Positions 43,710-51,497 of a DNA stretch of 64,000 bases are shown piece by piece; the first letter of the stretch is position 1; each line of letters opens with the position of its first letter. Below the pieces are notes generated by a model that saw nothing but the letters and a program-made list of their open reading frames with translations, did not search any database and was not told where the DNA came from. The position numbers and the translations under genes were made by a program. The DNA comes from Dactylococcopsis salina PCC 8305. GTDB taxonomy: Bacteria; Cyanobacteriota; Cyanobacteriia; Cyanobacteriales; Rubidibacteraceae. The stretch covers positions 2,129,840-2,193,839 of the forward strand of contig NC_019780.1 in assembly GCF_000317615.1 (NCBI RefSeq), in the 5' to 3' direction.

Positions 43710-44609
43710 TCACCGAACCGATGATTGATGATAGGATTTTGATCGAGGATGTTGTTTCATCAAGGTTTGGACTTGTTCCGCATGGTAAGAACTGCGAGTG
43801 AGAGGAGAAGAAACCACCTGTAAAAACCCGATCGATTCCCCATATTTGCGCCATTCCGCAAAAGTTTCTGGAGTGACAAACTGTTTGACACCAAGATGTT
43901 TTTGAGTCGGTTGCAAATACTGTCCGATCGTAACAATATCGCAATCAACCTTCCGTAAATCATCCATAACCGCTTTCACCTCTGCTTCCGTTTCATCCCA
44001 ACCGACCATTAAACCCGACTTAGTATAAATCCAGGGTGCGAGTTCACGAGTTTTTTGTAATAATTCTAGCGATCGAGCGTAATCTCCTTGGGGACGAACC
44101 CGCCGATATAAACGAGGGATCGTTTCAATGTTATGATTGAGAACATCGGGTTCAGCTTCTAGGATCGTCGCCAGAGCATCCCAATGACCGCATAAATCAG
44201 GAATTAAAAGCTCGATCGTCGTTTTTGGTGATAACTTACGAGTTTCCTCAATACAGCGCACAAACTGGGATGATCCGTCATCCGATAAATCATCACGGTT
44301 AACCGAAGTAATCACCACATGATTTAATCCCATGCGCCGTACTGCTTCTGCTAATCGTAACGGTTCAGTCGGATCAAGGGGTTGCGGTTTCTTCTCAAAA
44401 TCGATATCACAGTAGGGACAAGCGCGAGTACAAGCCGGACCCATAATTAAAAAGGTAGCAGTTCCCTTCTGGAAACATTCTCCGATATTCGGACAAGATG
44501 CTTCTTCACAAACCGTATTTAATTCTAAATCGCGCAGAGTGTCCTTTACCTTTCCCACACGCTCAAATTGAGGGGCTTTTACTCTTAACCAATCGGGTTT
44601 TACTGTCAC
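43710..44609 (-). CDS. lipA: Lipoyl synthase LipA
   Basis: LipA inserts two sulfurs into octanoyl-carrier proteins using radical SAM chemistry. The predicted 299-residue protein has the auxiliary cluster ligands in [13 protein letters not shown] and the radical SAM motif [12 protein letters not shown] (C-x3-C-x2-C). Family segments are [37 protein letters not shown] and [15 protein letters not shown]. The frame begins at 44636, but AGGAG lies 10 bp ahead of the GTG at 44609, and homologues start at that TVKPDWLRV, so I take the GTG. The C-terminal tail of about 15 residues is basic. Intact. Confidence 0.93.
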   Translation of the reverse strand: MTVKPDWLRVKAPQFERVGKVKDTLRDLELNTVCEEASCPNIGECFQKGTATFLIMGPACTRACPYCDIDFEKKPQPLDPTEPLRLAEAVRRMGLNHVVITSVNRDDLSDDGSSQFVRCIEETRKLSPKTTIELLIPDLCGHWDALATILEAEPDVLNHNIETIPRLYRRVRPQGDYARSLELLQKTRELAPWIYTKSGLMVGWDETEAEVKAVMDDLRKVDCDIVTIGQYLQPTQKHLGVKQFVTPETFAEWRKYGESIGFLQVVSSPLTRSSYHAEQVQTLMKQHPRSKSYHQSSVR

Positions 44610-44695
44610 GCTTAACCGTCTCCTAAAAGGGTACATCCATTAATCCTAACTTGCTCTGAAAACCACCGACAAGATAATCAATTTCTGCCCGGTTG

Positions 44696-44704
44696 TGATA
44701 GAAT
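44696..44704 (+). promoter_or_regulatory. Extended -10 element ahead of tRNA-Pro
   Basis: TG at 44696-44697, one base, then TAGAAT at 44699-44704 forms an extended -10 box. The tRNA starts 14 bp later, which is a good transcription-start distance. No clear -35 box is seen. Confidence 0.5.
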
Positions 44705-44717
44705 GTGGAACAGTTAT

Positions 44718-44791
<74 letters not shown>

Positions 44792-44809
44792 TTTTTATGA
44801 TTTCATAAA

Positions 44810-44885
44810 CTTTTCAGGGTTTGATCTAACGAGATAATCAGGATTTGAACGCGATCGAAATGCTTAATTTGTGATCGAAACAACC
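44810..44885. repeat. 76-bp direct repeat, copy 1, next to tRNA-Pro
   Basis: CTTTTCAGGGTTT..., a run with CAGGATTTGAACGCGATCGAA, and ATTTGTGAT recurs at 48871-48946 with about ten mismatches. The two copies bracket the island between tRNA-Pro and the modular-protein genes. Confidence 0.75.
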
Positions 44886-44992
44886 GACCAACCCCCGATG
44901 TGGCAAAGCCACCGCTCTTAGAGCATCGCGCACTTTTTCAGGAAGCACTCAATCATTTATAATCATCTAGTTGCTTCATTCCTTCTGATTTG

Positions 44993-45690
44993 ATGACCCG
45001 TTTAATCCATGACAAATTTGCTAAGGATTATTTTGAATCTCTCCTCGAACCCTTTGGCTTGAACAGTGATCAGTTACCAGTGACCAGTTACCAGTAAACT
45101 GTGATTAGCGATTAACTAGGGAAGAGCGTGTTGCCTCTCATGGATGAGAAGACTTGTCCCATGCTTTGATGGAAAAGGATGAAAGCGTTTTTCCACCATT
45201 TAAGTTTTCCCCGAGAGTAATCAGTAATTGATGAGTAGTTCTTGTTTCCATCGGAGTCAAGAATGGTAACTGGTAACTGGTAACTGGTCACTGCTTACTG
45301 CTTCCTCGTACAGAAGAAACGCTTTGGTTAAGAGTTTTAGGAAGAGACAGAGTTCAACAAGAAGCAATTGATGAATTGGAAGCATTGAGTGAAAACAATC
45401 CCTTTCGTCAAAGGGCGCTGGAACTGCTCTATACCCTGCAAAAGGGTTTACAATCAAAGCAGGACATTGAACCAGAGGATAGGGAATTAATTATGAGATT
45501 AGAACCGCTTTATCAACAAGAAAAAGAAAAACTCGTTCGAGAATCCCAAAAGCGGGGCATGGAAATTGGCGAAGAACTTGCACAACGAGAAATTGCGAAG
45601 AATCTGCTGGATACAGGGATGGAAATTGAACAGATTGCCAGAGTAACTGGTCTTTCTCTTGAAGAGATTACTAAGCTGACCAAAAATTAG
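44993..45690 (+). pseudogene. Decayed Rpn/PD-(D/E)XK transposase-like gene, unit 1
   Basis: The start (44993) encodes MTRLIHDKFAKDYFESLLEPFGL, the N-terminus of cyanobacterial Rpn-type (PDDEXK_2, recombination-promoting nuclease) proteins. After 25 residues the frame runs into SDQLPVTSYQ-stop, encoded by TYACTGR heptamer-repeat sequence. About 200 bp of non-matching sequence follow. The C-terminal part resumes before 45376 (ETLWLRVLGRDRVQQEAIDELEAL) and runs through LYQQEKEKLVRE to GMEIEQIARVTGLSLEEITKL, typical of the same family. The catalytic core is missing, so it cannot act as a nuclease. The 104-residue C-terminal frame (45376-45690) may still be translated. Confidence 0.72.
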
Positions 45691-45703
45691 GAGTAGTGTT
45701 GTA

Positions 45704-45765
45704 GCGCGATCGCGCCCCCTCTCTCAAACCCCGATCGCGCCCCCTCCCCCAACAGCGATCACACA
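45704..45765. repeat. CGATCGCGCCCCCT-type GC-rich array after unit 1
   Basis: Two to three units of about 25-27 bp with GCGATCGCGCC and CCCCTCTCTCAAACC. It contains the HIP1 octamer GCGATCGC. Such arrays follow all three tandem pseudogene units. Confidence 0.7.
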
Positions 45766-45825
45766 CTTTTTCAGGAAGCACTCAATCATTTATAATCGTT
45801 TAGTTGGTTCATCGCTCCTGATTTC

Positions 45826-46496
45826 ATGACTCGTTTAATCCATGACAAATTCGCTAAGGATTATTTTGAATCTCTCCTCGAACCCTTTGGCTTGAACAGT
45901 GATCAGTTACCAGTGACCAGTTACCAGTAAACTGTGATTAGCGATTAACTAGGGAAGAGCGTGTTGCCTCTCATGGATGAGAAGACTTGTCCCATGCTTT
46001 GATGGAAAAGGATGAAAGCGTTTTTCCACCATTTAAGTTTTCCCCGAGAGTAATCAGTAATTGATGAGTAGTTCTTGTTTCCATCGGAGTCAAGAATGGT
46101 AACTGGTAACTGGTAACTGGTCACTGCTTACTGCTCCCTCGTACAGAAGAAACGCTTTGGTTAAGAGTTTTAGGAAGAGACAGAGTTCAAAAGGAAGCAA
46201 TTGATGAATTGGAAGCATTGAGTGAAAACAATCCCTTTCGTCAAAGGGCGCTGGAACTGCTCTATACCCTGCAAAAGAGTTTAAAATCAAAGCAGGAAAT
46301 TGAATCAGAGGATAGGGAATTAATTATGAGATTAGAACCGCTTTATCAACAAGAAAAAGAAACACTCGTTCGAGACGCGGAAGAACGTGGTGAAGAACGT
46401 GCGCAAAAGCGATTTGCCCAAAAACTTCTGAGTAAGGGAATGGAAATTGAGCAAATTGCTGAACTCACGCTTGCTTTCCCTAGAAGAGATTACTAA
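45826..46496 (+). pseudogene. Decayed Rpn-like gene, unit 2 (833 bp from unit 1)
   Basis: The same N-terminal fragment, the same stop inside heptamer repeat, the same spacer and the same C-terminal frame as unit 1, shifted exactly 833 bp. The C-terminal frame (46209-46496) diverges after EKETLVRDAEERGEERAQKR. A frameshift near its end (LAFPRRDY instead of VTGLSLEEI) removes the last conserved residues. The spacer, including the disabled middle, is almost unchanged between units, so the defect predates the duplication. Confidence 0.72.
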
Positions 46497-46560
46497 GCTG
46501 ACCAACAATGATGAGTAGTTTTGTAGCGCGATGTCGCGAAGCGACTGCTCTTCGAGCATC

Positions 46561-46659
46561 GCGCCCCCTTCCTCAAACCTTGATCGCGCCCCCTCCTCAA
46601 ACCTCGATCGCGCCCCCCTCCTCAAACCCCGATCGCGCCCCCTCTCTCAAACCCCGATG
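46561..46659. repeat. Tandem ~25-bp GC-rich array, four units
   Basis: Four units of GCGCCCCCT..CTCAAACC..GATC, 24-25 bp each, starting at about 46561. The open frames over it in both strands are low-complexity and not genes. Confidence 0.85.
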
Positions 46660-46758
46660 CTGGAGCGAAGCGACCGCTCTACAAGCATCGCACTCCGAAC
46701 TAGAATTTCTTACCCCAATCATTTATAATCGTTTAGTTGGTTCATCGCTCCTGATTTT

Positions 46759-47453
46759 ATGACTCGTTTAATCCATGACAAATTCGCTAAGGATTATTTT
46801 GAATCTCTCCTCGAACCCTTTGGCTTGAACAGTGATCAGTTACCAGTGACCAGTTACCAGTAAACTGTGATTAGCGATTAACTAGGGAAGAGCGTGTTGC
46901 CTCTCATGGATGAGAAGACTTGTCCCATGCTTTGATGGAAAAGGATGAAAGCGTTTTTCCACCATTTAAGTTTTCCCCGAGAGTAATCAGTAATTGATGA
47001 GTAGTTCTTGTTTCCATCGGAGTCAAGAATGGTAACTGGTAACTGGTAACTGGTCACTGCTTACTGCTTCCTCGTCTCCCAGAAACGCTTTGGTTAAGAG
47101 TTTTAGGAAGAGACAGAGTTCAAAAAGAAGCAATTGATGAATTGGAAGCCTTGAGTGAAAAAAATCCCTTTCGTCAAAGGGCGCTGGAACTGCTCTATAC
47201 CCTGCAAAAGGGTTTAAAATCAAAGCAGGACATTGAACCAGAGGATAGGGAATTAATTATGAGACTAGAACCTCTTTATCAACAAGAACGTGAACAACGC
47301 GATCGAGACGCGGAAAAACGTGGTGAAGAACGTGGTGAAGAACGTGGTGAAGAACGTGCGAAAAAGCGATTTGCCCAAAAACTTCTGAGTAAGGGAATGG
47401 AAATTGAGCAGATTGCTGAACTCACGCTTGCTTTCCCCAGAAGAGATTACTAA
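46759..47453 (+). pseudogene. Decayed Rpn-like gene, unit 3 (933 bp from unit 2)
   Basis: Third copy with the same fragment order. The C-terminal frame (47142-47453) has an in-frame expansion of a GEERGEERGEER run encoded by tandem 12-bp units, and shares the unit 2 frameshifted end LAFPRRDY, so units 2 and 3 are closer to each other than to unit 1. The spacing grows by the intervening 25-bp array. Not functional as a nuclease for the same reason as unit 1. Confidence 0.72.
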
Positions 47454-47485
47454 GCTGACCAACAATGATAAGTAGTTTTGTAGCA

Positions 47486-47643
47486 CGATCGCGCCCCGAA
47501 TTAAAATTCCTTCCCAACTCGATCGCGCACCCTACCTTAAACTCCGATCGCGCACCCTCCCCAAACCCGATCGCGCACTCTCCCTCAAACCCGATCGCGC
47601 CCCCTCCCGAAAACCTTGATCGCACACCCTCCCCAAACCTCGA
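47486..47643. repeat. Degenerate CGATCGCGC array after unit 3
   Basis: Six or so irregular units of about 25-27 bp with CGATCGCGC(A/C)C and CCCAAAC pieces, more diverged than the array at 46561. It occupies most of the stretch from 47454 to about 47650, followed by a pseudogene remnant. Confidence 0.75.
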
Positions 47644-47713
47644 TGTCGCGAAGCGACCGCCCTTTTTGCCTCGCGCAGCGGATTCCTGAAGTGGATAAAT
47701 TGCAGAAAGTTTA

Positions 47714-48005
47714 AGCAGAGAACATAAAAGGATTAACCAACGCTTCGATTCAGAGGAAGATTTACCAGAAGTGATGCAGGGAATGACATTAGCTGAAAGG
47801 GAAACTTATGTATAGCGCTACGCGCTAGGCAAGAGGCAAAAGGCAAAAGGCAAAAGTAAGTTATAGGTGAGTTTCAACATTTTGGAATGTCCTAACCTGA
47901 TTTTGTAGCGCTATAGCAACAAAGCAAGCAGAACGAGAACAGATTCAGGCAAAAATTCGTGACTTATCTCAAAAACGTAGAGAACAGGATTCGATTAACA
48001 AAAAA
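47714..48005 (+). pseudogene. Broken gene remnant split by a repeat, identity unknown
   Basis: Reading 47714-47812 gives SREHKRINQRFDSEEDLPEV and on to GMTLAERETYV followed by TAG. Then come TAGCGCTA, CCTYTTG-type heptamers (47829-47851) and a second TAGCGCTA (about 47906). After that ATKQAEREQIQAKIRDLSQKRREQ continues in the style of the same protein. This looks like one gene with a roughly 100-bp repeat inserted between two TAGCGCTA motifs, with the 5' end lost. I do not recognise the family. Confidence 0.4.
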
Positions 48006-48091
48006 ATAGTTAATTGCATTCTAACTTCAACTCATCTAAAATAAGAATGTAAGTATGATGATTGCTATTACTAACAGTAATAATTAACACC

Positions 48092-48361
48092 ATGTTTTCT
48101 TCTCCCTCTTCTCCAAAACAACGTATCACCATTACCATAGATACTTCCTTACTCCAAGAGGTGGATCGCTTCAGTAACAATCGTTCGGCTGCGGTAGAGG
48201 AAGCATTGCATCTCTGGCGAAAACAACAGATTGAAAACCAACTGCGATCGTTTTACCAAAACCGTTCTCAAAGCGATATTGAAGAAGAATATCTCTGGGC
48301 GGATCAAACACAGGAAGCAGCAATGATGTGTTGGGAAGATAGCGATCCCTCTCGCTTATAA
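48092..48361 (+). CDS. Ribbon-helix-helix antitoxin (MazE-like)
   Basis: The predicted 89-residue protein carries ITITIDTSLLQEVDRF (beta strand and first helix) and NRSAAVEEALHLWRK, an RHH DNA-binding signature. The acidic C-terminal region ends in EEEYLWADQTQEAAMMCWEDSDPSRL and probably wraps the toxin. The next gene starts at the very next base after its stop, giving the tight coupling typical of type II toxin-antitoxin modules. A TTG extension upstream adds ten poor residues, so I choose the ATG at 48092. As in the family, it should repress its own operon, but no operator is identified. Confidence 0.85.
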   Translation: MFSSPSSPKQRITITIDTSLLQEVDRFSNNRSAAVEEALHLWRKQQIENQLRSFYQNRSQSDIEEEYLWADQTQEAAMMCWEDSDPSRL

Positions 48362-48721
48362 ATGACCTCCTTTCCCCAATTCCCCCGTCAAGGCGAAGTC
48401 TATTTAAGTAAAGCGCTACGCCAGTCTGGAGATACCAAAAAGCGCCCTGTGGTGGTGGTTTCTATTGATCTCCGCAATCAGTACAGTTCTACTGTGTTGG
48501 TTGTTCCGTTTTCTTCCGATATTGCTTCTGCTAGTAGCAACCCCTGTCGTCCACTGGTAAGAAAAGGAGAAGGAGGATTAGAAGCTGATTCAATCGCCAT
48601 GTGCGACCTGATTACAACAATTGCTAAACGTTATCTGGAACCAAGTCCCTATGGAATCATTAGCCAAGATTCTCTAAGCAAAATACAAACTGCAATCAAA
48701 ATTGCGGTCGGATTATTCTGA
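48362..48721 (+). CDS. MazF/PemK-type mRNA interferase toxin
   Basis: MazF toxins cut single-stranded RNA at short motifs. The 119-residue protein has the PemK-like fold features: RQGEVYLSKALRQSGDTKKRPVVVVSID (about 8-36), where the loop before RPVVVVS carries the catalytic Arg region, STVLVVPFSSDIAS, and SIAMCDLITTIAKRYLEPS with the conserved D-x-T/K-x-x region. The length matches MazF. It starts directly after the antitoxin stop codon. The pair lies at the right of the island, consistent with a stabilising or defence module. Confidence 0.87.
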   Translation: MTSFPQFPRQGEVYLSKALRQSGDTKKRPVVVVSIDLRNQYSSTVLVVPFSSDIASASSNPCRPLVRKGEGGLEADSIAMCDLITTIAKRYLEPSPYGIISQDSLSKIQTAIKIAVGLF

Positions 48722-48737
48722 AGAATCGGTAAATTAT

Positions 48738-48820
48738 TCGCCCCCCAACCCCCCAACTCTGGGGGGCTTCCATAATCAAATTTTTACAAATGATATAGAA
48801 CTGCTATATCATTTCTGCAA
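48738..48820. repeat. Partial TATAGCAAT-type palindromic repeat
   Basis: CGCCCCCCAACCCCCCAACTC and GGGGGGCTTCC with TTTTTACAAATGATATAGAACTGCTATATC at the right match the right half of the 57971 copy. The left end is diverged. A hairpin here may terminate mazF. Confidence 0.6.
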
Positions 48821-48870
48821 TATTGATAAAAAATCTATCATTTTGTTAAGGGAAAGTCCAAGTCATTTCG

Positions 48871-48946
48871 CTTTTCAGGGTTTTCTCTAACGAAATCATC
48901 AGGATTTGAACGCGATCGAAGCGCTTGATTTGTGATAGAAATAACT
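48871..48946. repeat. 76-bp direct repeat, copy 2
   Basis: Same orientation and about 87 percent identical (counted by eye) to 44810-44885. The island between the two copies (about 4 kb) has only decayed genes, repeats and a toxin-antitoxin pair. Confidence 0.75.
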
Positions 48947-49067
48947 AACATAACACAAACCTAGCTTTACAAAGTAAGGTGATGTTTGTTTTTATTTGCA
49001 AGAAGGAAAATTAAAATCAAATTAGTGCCTAAGTGGGCTGGTAAGAATAAATGCTCAACCGAAGTTA

Positions 49068-49192
49068 TACCATTTCGATCAACTGGCACTACACACCGTA
49101 GGCTGAAAGCCGTGCCGTAGGCATCCACTAAAGCCCCCCTTTCAAAGGGGGGTTGGGGGGATAAACTGTAAGCTAACTTCTTAGAAATGGTA
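49068..49192. mobile_element. MITE of the TACCATTT...AAATGGTA family, copy 3
   Basis: TACCATTTCG (49068) and GAAATGGTA (ends 49192) are the inverted ends, flanked by TTA on both sides (49065-49067, 49193-49195). It is longer (125 bp) than the others because of an added imperfect palindrome around GGCTGAAAGCCGTGCC. The rest of the 580-bp gap (48722-49301) is a partial palindromic repeat, the 76-bp repeat and the promoter region of the next gene. Confidence 0.9.
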
Positions 49193-49301
49193 TTAGTTAA
49201 GTGCGATCTGAATAAATAGGTCGATTTGACGCTTATTCCTTTCCTCCTGCTGGGTCAATTGTTTGGTGCTAGACTAAATTCTAAAGATAGAGGAGGAGAG
49301 A

Positions 49302-51341
49302 GTGGTGAAATCTCAAGAAATAGACAGTTTACTGGAAGATTTGCTTTTTTACACTAACCAACGGTTGATTGAGTTTGCTCAAAGTGACGAGTTTAACTCG
49401 GTGTTAGCGGTTAGTTTTGGTGCTGAGGATGACACAACCACGATGGAAACGTTACAAGAAACTCTCCTCAGTGGAGGGTTTTTTAATGGGATTGAAGTGG
49501 CAGTTTTGCCCAGTGAGACGTTACAGGGGGCGTTAGGGGCTTATGCAGCGACAACTAACACCATTTATCTGTCTCAAGGGTTGTTAGAATCTTCTCTGGA
49601 AGCAGCAACGGCGGTGTTGTTAGAGGAAACTGGACACGCTATTGATGCGGCATTAAATTTAACCGATAGCCTTGGAGATGAAGGCGCGATCTTTGCCTCT
49701 CTACTGCAAGGAGAAGGGCTAAGGGATGAGTTGCGAGAAGAAGATGATCGCGCTACATTGAACCTCGACGGCGAACTGGTTACGGTAGAACAAGCAGAAT
49801 TTGAAGTTACGACCGCAGAAGACATACCTGTTGATGGTAGTTTAAGAGGAGCAATTGTTCGAGCCAATGCCATACCAGGAACAGATACCATTACCTTTGA
49901 TGGTAGCCTAGCAGGTGAAACCATTCTTCTCAATGAGGCACTAAGTATTACTGATTCCTTAATCATTGAAGCCTCAGAGACAGGAGGAATGACCATTGAT
50001 GCTCAAGGGAATAGTCGCGTTTTTTTAATTGATGATGGAAACTCCGAAAATGCCATTCAAGTTAGCATGGATGGCTTAACAATTACCGGCGGTAATACAG
50101 AAGACAACGGCGCTGGTATCTGGAACCGTGAAACTCTAAACTTAACTAATACAACCATCTCTGGCAATTCCGCTTCTGGTTATGGAGGGGGAATTCATAA
50201 CAGAAGTTCAACTGTAAACTTAACCAACAGCACCATCTCTGGCAATTCCGCTTCTTATGGAGTGGGAATTTACAACACAGGAGACACAGGAACTGTAAAC
50301 CTAACCAATAGTATTATTGCTAATAGCACCGGTGGAGGAGATGTCTACAACTCTTATTATTCGGGCGTAAATACTTATGGTACAAATATTGTCGAAGATG
50401 GTAGTGTTCGCGGTGCTATCAATCTCGACCCTAACCTTTCTCCTTTACAAGATAATGGTGGCGGTACTCTCACCCACATTCCCCTAGAAGGCAGTTTAGC
50501 CATTGACTTGGGCGATAATAGCGTTCTTCCTGCCGACACTCAAGACATAGACGGGGATGGCGATGTTGAAGAACCCCTTCCCTTTGACCAGCGAGGCTTA
50601 AACCGTGTTATTGGCGATGCCGTTGACTTAGGGGCAGTAGAGACGGGTAACAATGGCGGTAGTGGCAATCAAGCCCCCGTTGCTGAAGATGATACCGCAA
50701 GCACTGGGTCGAATACCGCTTTAAATCAAAACGTTCTCAGCAATGACAGCGATGCTGAGGGAGATTCCCTCACTGTCAGCGCCGTTAATGGCGAAGAAAG
50801 TAATGTCGGCAGCGAATTAACACTGGCTTCTGGGGCGCTGTTAACCCTTAACGCTGATGGTAGCTTTGAATATGACCCTAATAACGCCTTTGACAACCTC
50901 GCCGAAGGAGAAACCACCACCGATCGCTTTAGTTATACCGTCTCCGATGGCAATGATGGCACTGACACCGCTAATGTTGCCATTGATATCACAGGCGTTC
51001 CCGTTCCCAGTTTTAACCTTGATGTTGACAACAATGGCGTGGCTGATCCCTTTACCGATGGTCTGACCATTTTCCGATTTTTAGGCGGGCTGAATCCCGA
51101 AACTTACGAACTCGCCAGTGATGCCGATCGCAGCGTGACGGCAGTACAAGAGTTTCTCTTTGGCGGTGAAACCTTCTTGGATGTTGATAACAATGGCGTG
51201 GCTGATCCCTTTACCGATGGTCTGACCATTTTCCGATTTTTAGGCGGGCTGAATCCCGAAACTTATGAACTCGCTAGTGATGCTGATCGCAGCGTTGCGG
51301 AAATACAAGAATTTTTACAGCCCTTCCTAGATGCGGTGTAA
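49302..51341 (+). CDS. Modular exported protein: beta-helix repeats, cadherin-like domain, two dockerin/EF-hand-like repeats
   Basis: This 679-residue protein has no classical signal peptide. An N-terminal region (about 60-165) resembles the domain in large cyanobacterial adhesin-like proteins, with LEETGHAIDAALNLTDSLGDEG. It is a zinc-protease-like segment, but HExxH is replaced by EETGHAID. Beta-helix repeats follow (about 185-390; LNLTNTTISGNSASG type, CSLREAI-related start). A cadherin-like/VCBS module (about 450-565) has APVAEDDTAS and FSYTVSDGNDGTD. The tail contains two near-identical repeats of DVDNNGVADPFTDGLTIFRFLGG, about 60 residues apart, which carry Asp/Asn-rich EF-hand-type loops. 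The start is GTG with AGGAGGAG 8 bp upstream. Export is probably by a type I or other non-Sec route (inference). Confidence 0.72.
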   Translation: MVKSQEIDSLLEDLLFYTNQRLIEFAQSDEFNSVLAVSFGAEDDTTTMETLQETLLSGGFFNGIEVAVLPSETLQGALGAYAATTNTIYLSQGLLESSLEAATAVLLEETGHAIDAALNLTDSLGDEGAIFASLLQGEGLRDELREEDDRATLNLDGELVTVEQAEFEVTTAEDIPVDGSLRGAIVRANAIPGTDTITFDGSLAGETILLNEALSITDSLIIEASETGGMTIDAQGNSRVFLIDDGNSENAIQVSMDGLTITGGNTEDNGAGIWNRETLNLTNTTISGNSASGYGGGIHNRSSTVNLTNSTISGNSASYGVGIYNTGDTGTVNLTNSIIANSTGGGDVYNSYYSGVNTYGTNIVEDGSVRGAINLDPNLSPLQDNGGGTLTHIPLEGSLAIDLGDNSVLPADTQDIDGDGDVEEPLPFDQRGLNRVIGDAVDLGAVETGNNGGSGNQAPVAEDDTASTGSNTALNQNVLSNDSDAEGDSLTVSAVNGEESNVGSELTLASGALLTLNADGSFEYDPNNAFDNLAEGETTTDRFSYTVSDGNDGTDTANVAIDITGVPVPSFNLDVDNNGVADPFTDGLTIFRFLGGLNPETYELASDADRSVTAVQEFLFGGETFLDVDNNGVADPFTDGLTIFRFLGGLNPETYELASDADRSVAEIQEFLQPFLDAV

Positions 51342-51497
51342 GGAAATCAACTCCGAAAGCAGACCTTAAAGAGAAGAACCCAATCAACATCAAGTCCAGT
51401 TGTCTGATTTTAACATCTTAGAATTTAACTACCGAGTGATACAACTGAATCAGTTAAACTGGCGAGATTTCTTAAGACAAGATAAGGAACAAATATA

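Noticed and set aside
44792-44885. tRNA-derived attachment site
   Set aside because: The 76-bp repeat does not contain the tRNA 3' end, so a classical att duplication is not shown.
46508-46762. Small proteins over the GC-rich array (84 and 65 aa)
   Set aside because: Low-complexity translation of the 25-bp repeats; no family resemblance.
49600-49720. Active zinc protease in the 679-aa protein
   Set aside because: The HExxH-like segment reads EETGHAID, so the first His is missing; activity is not supported.
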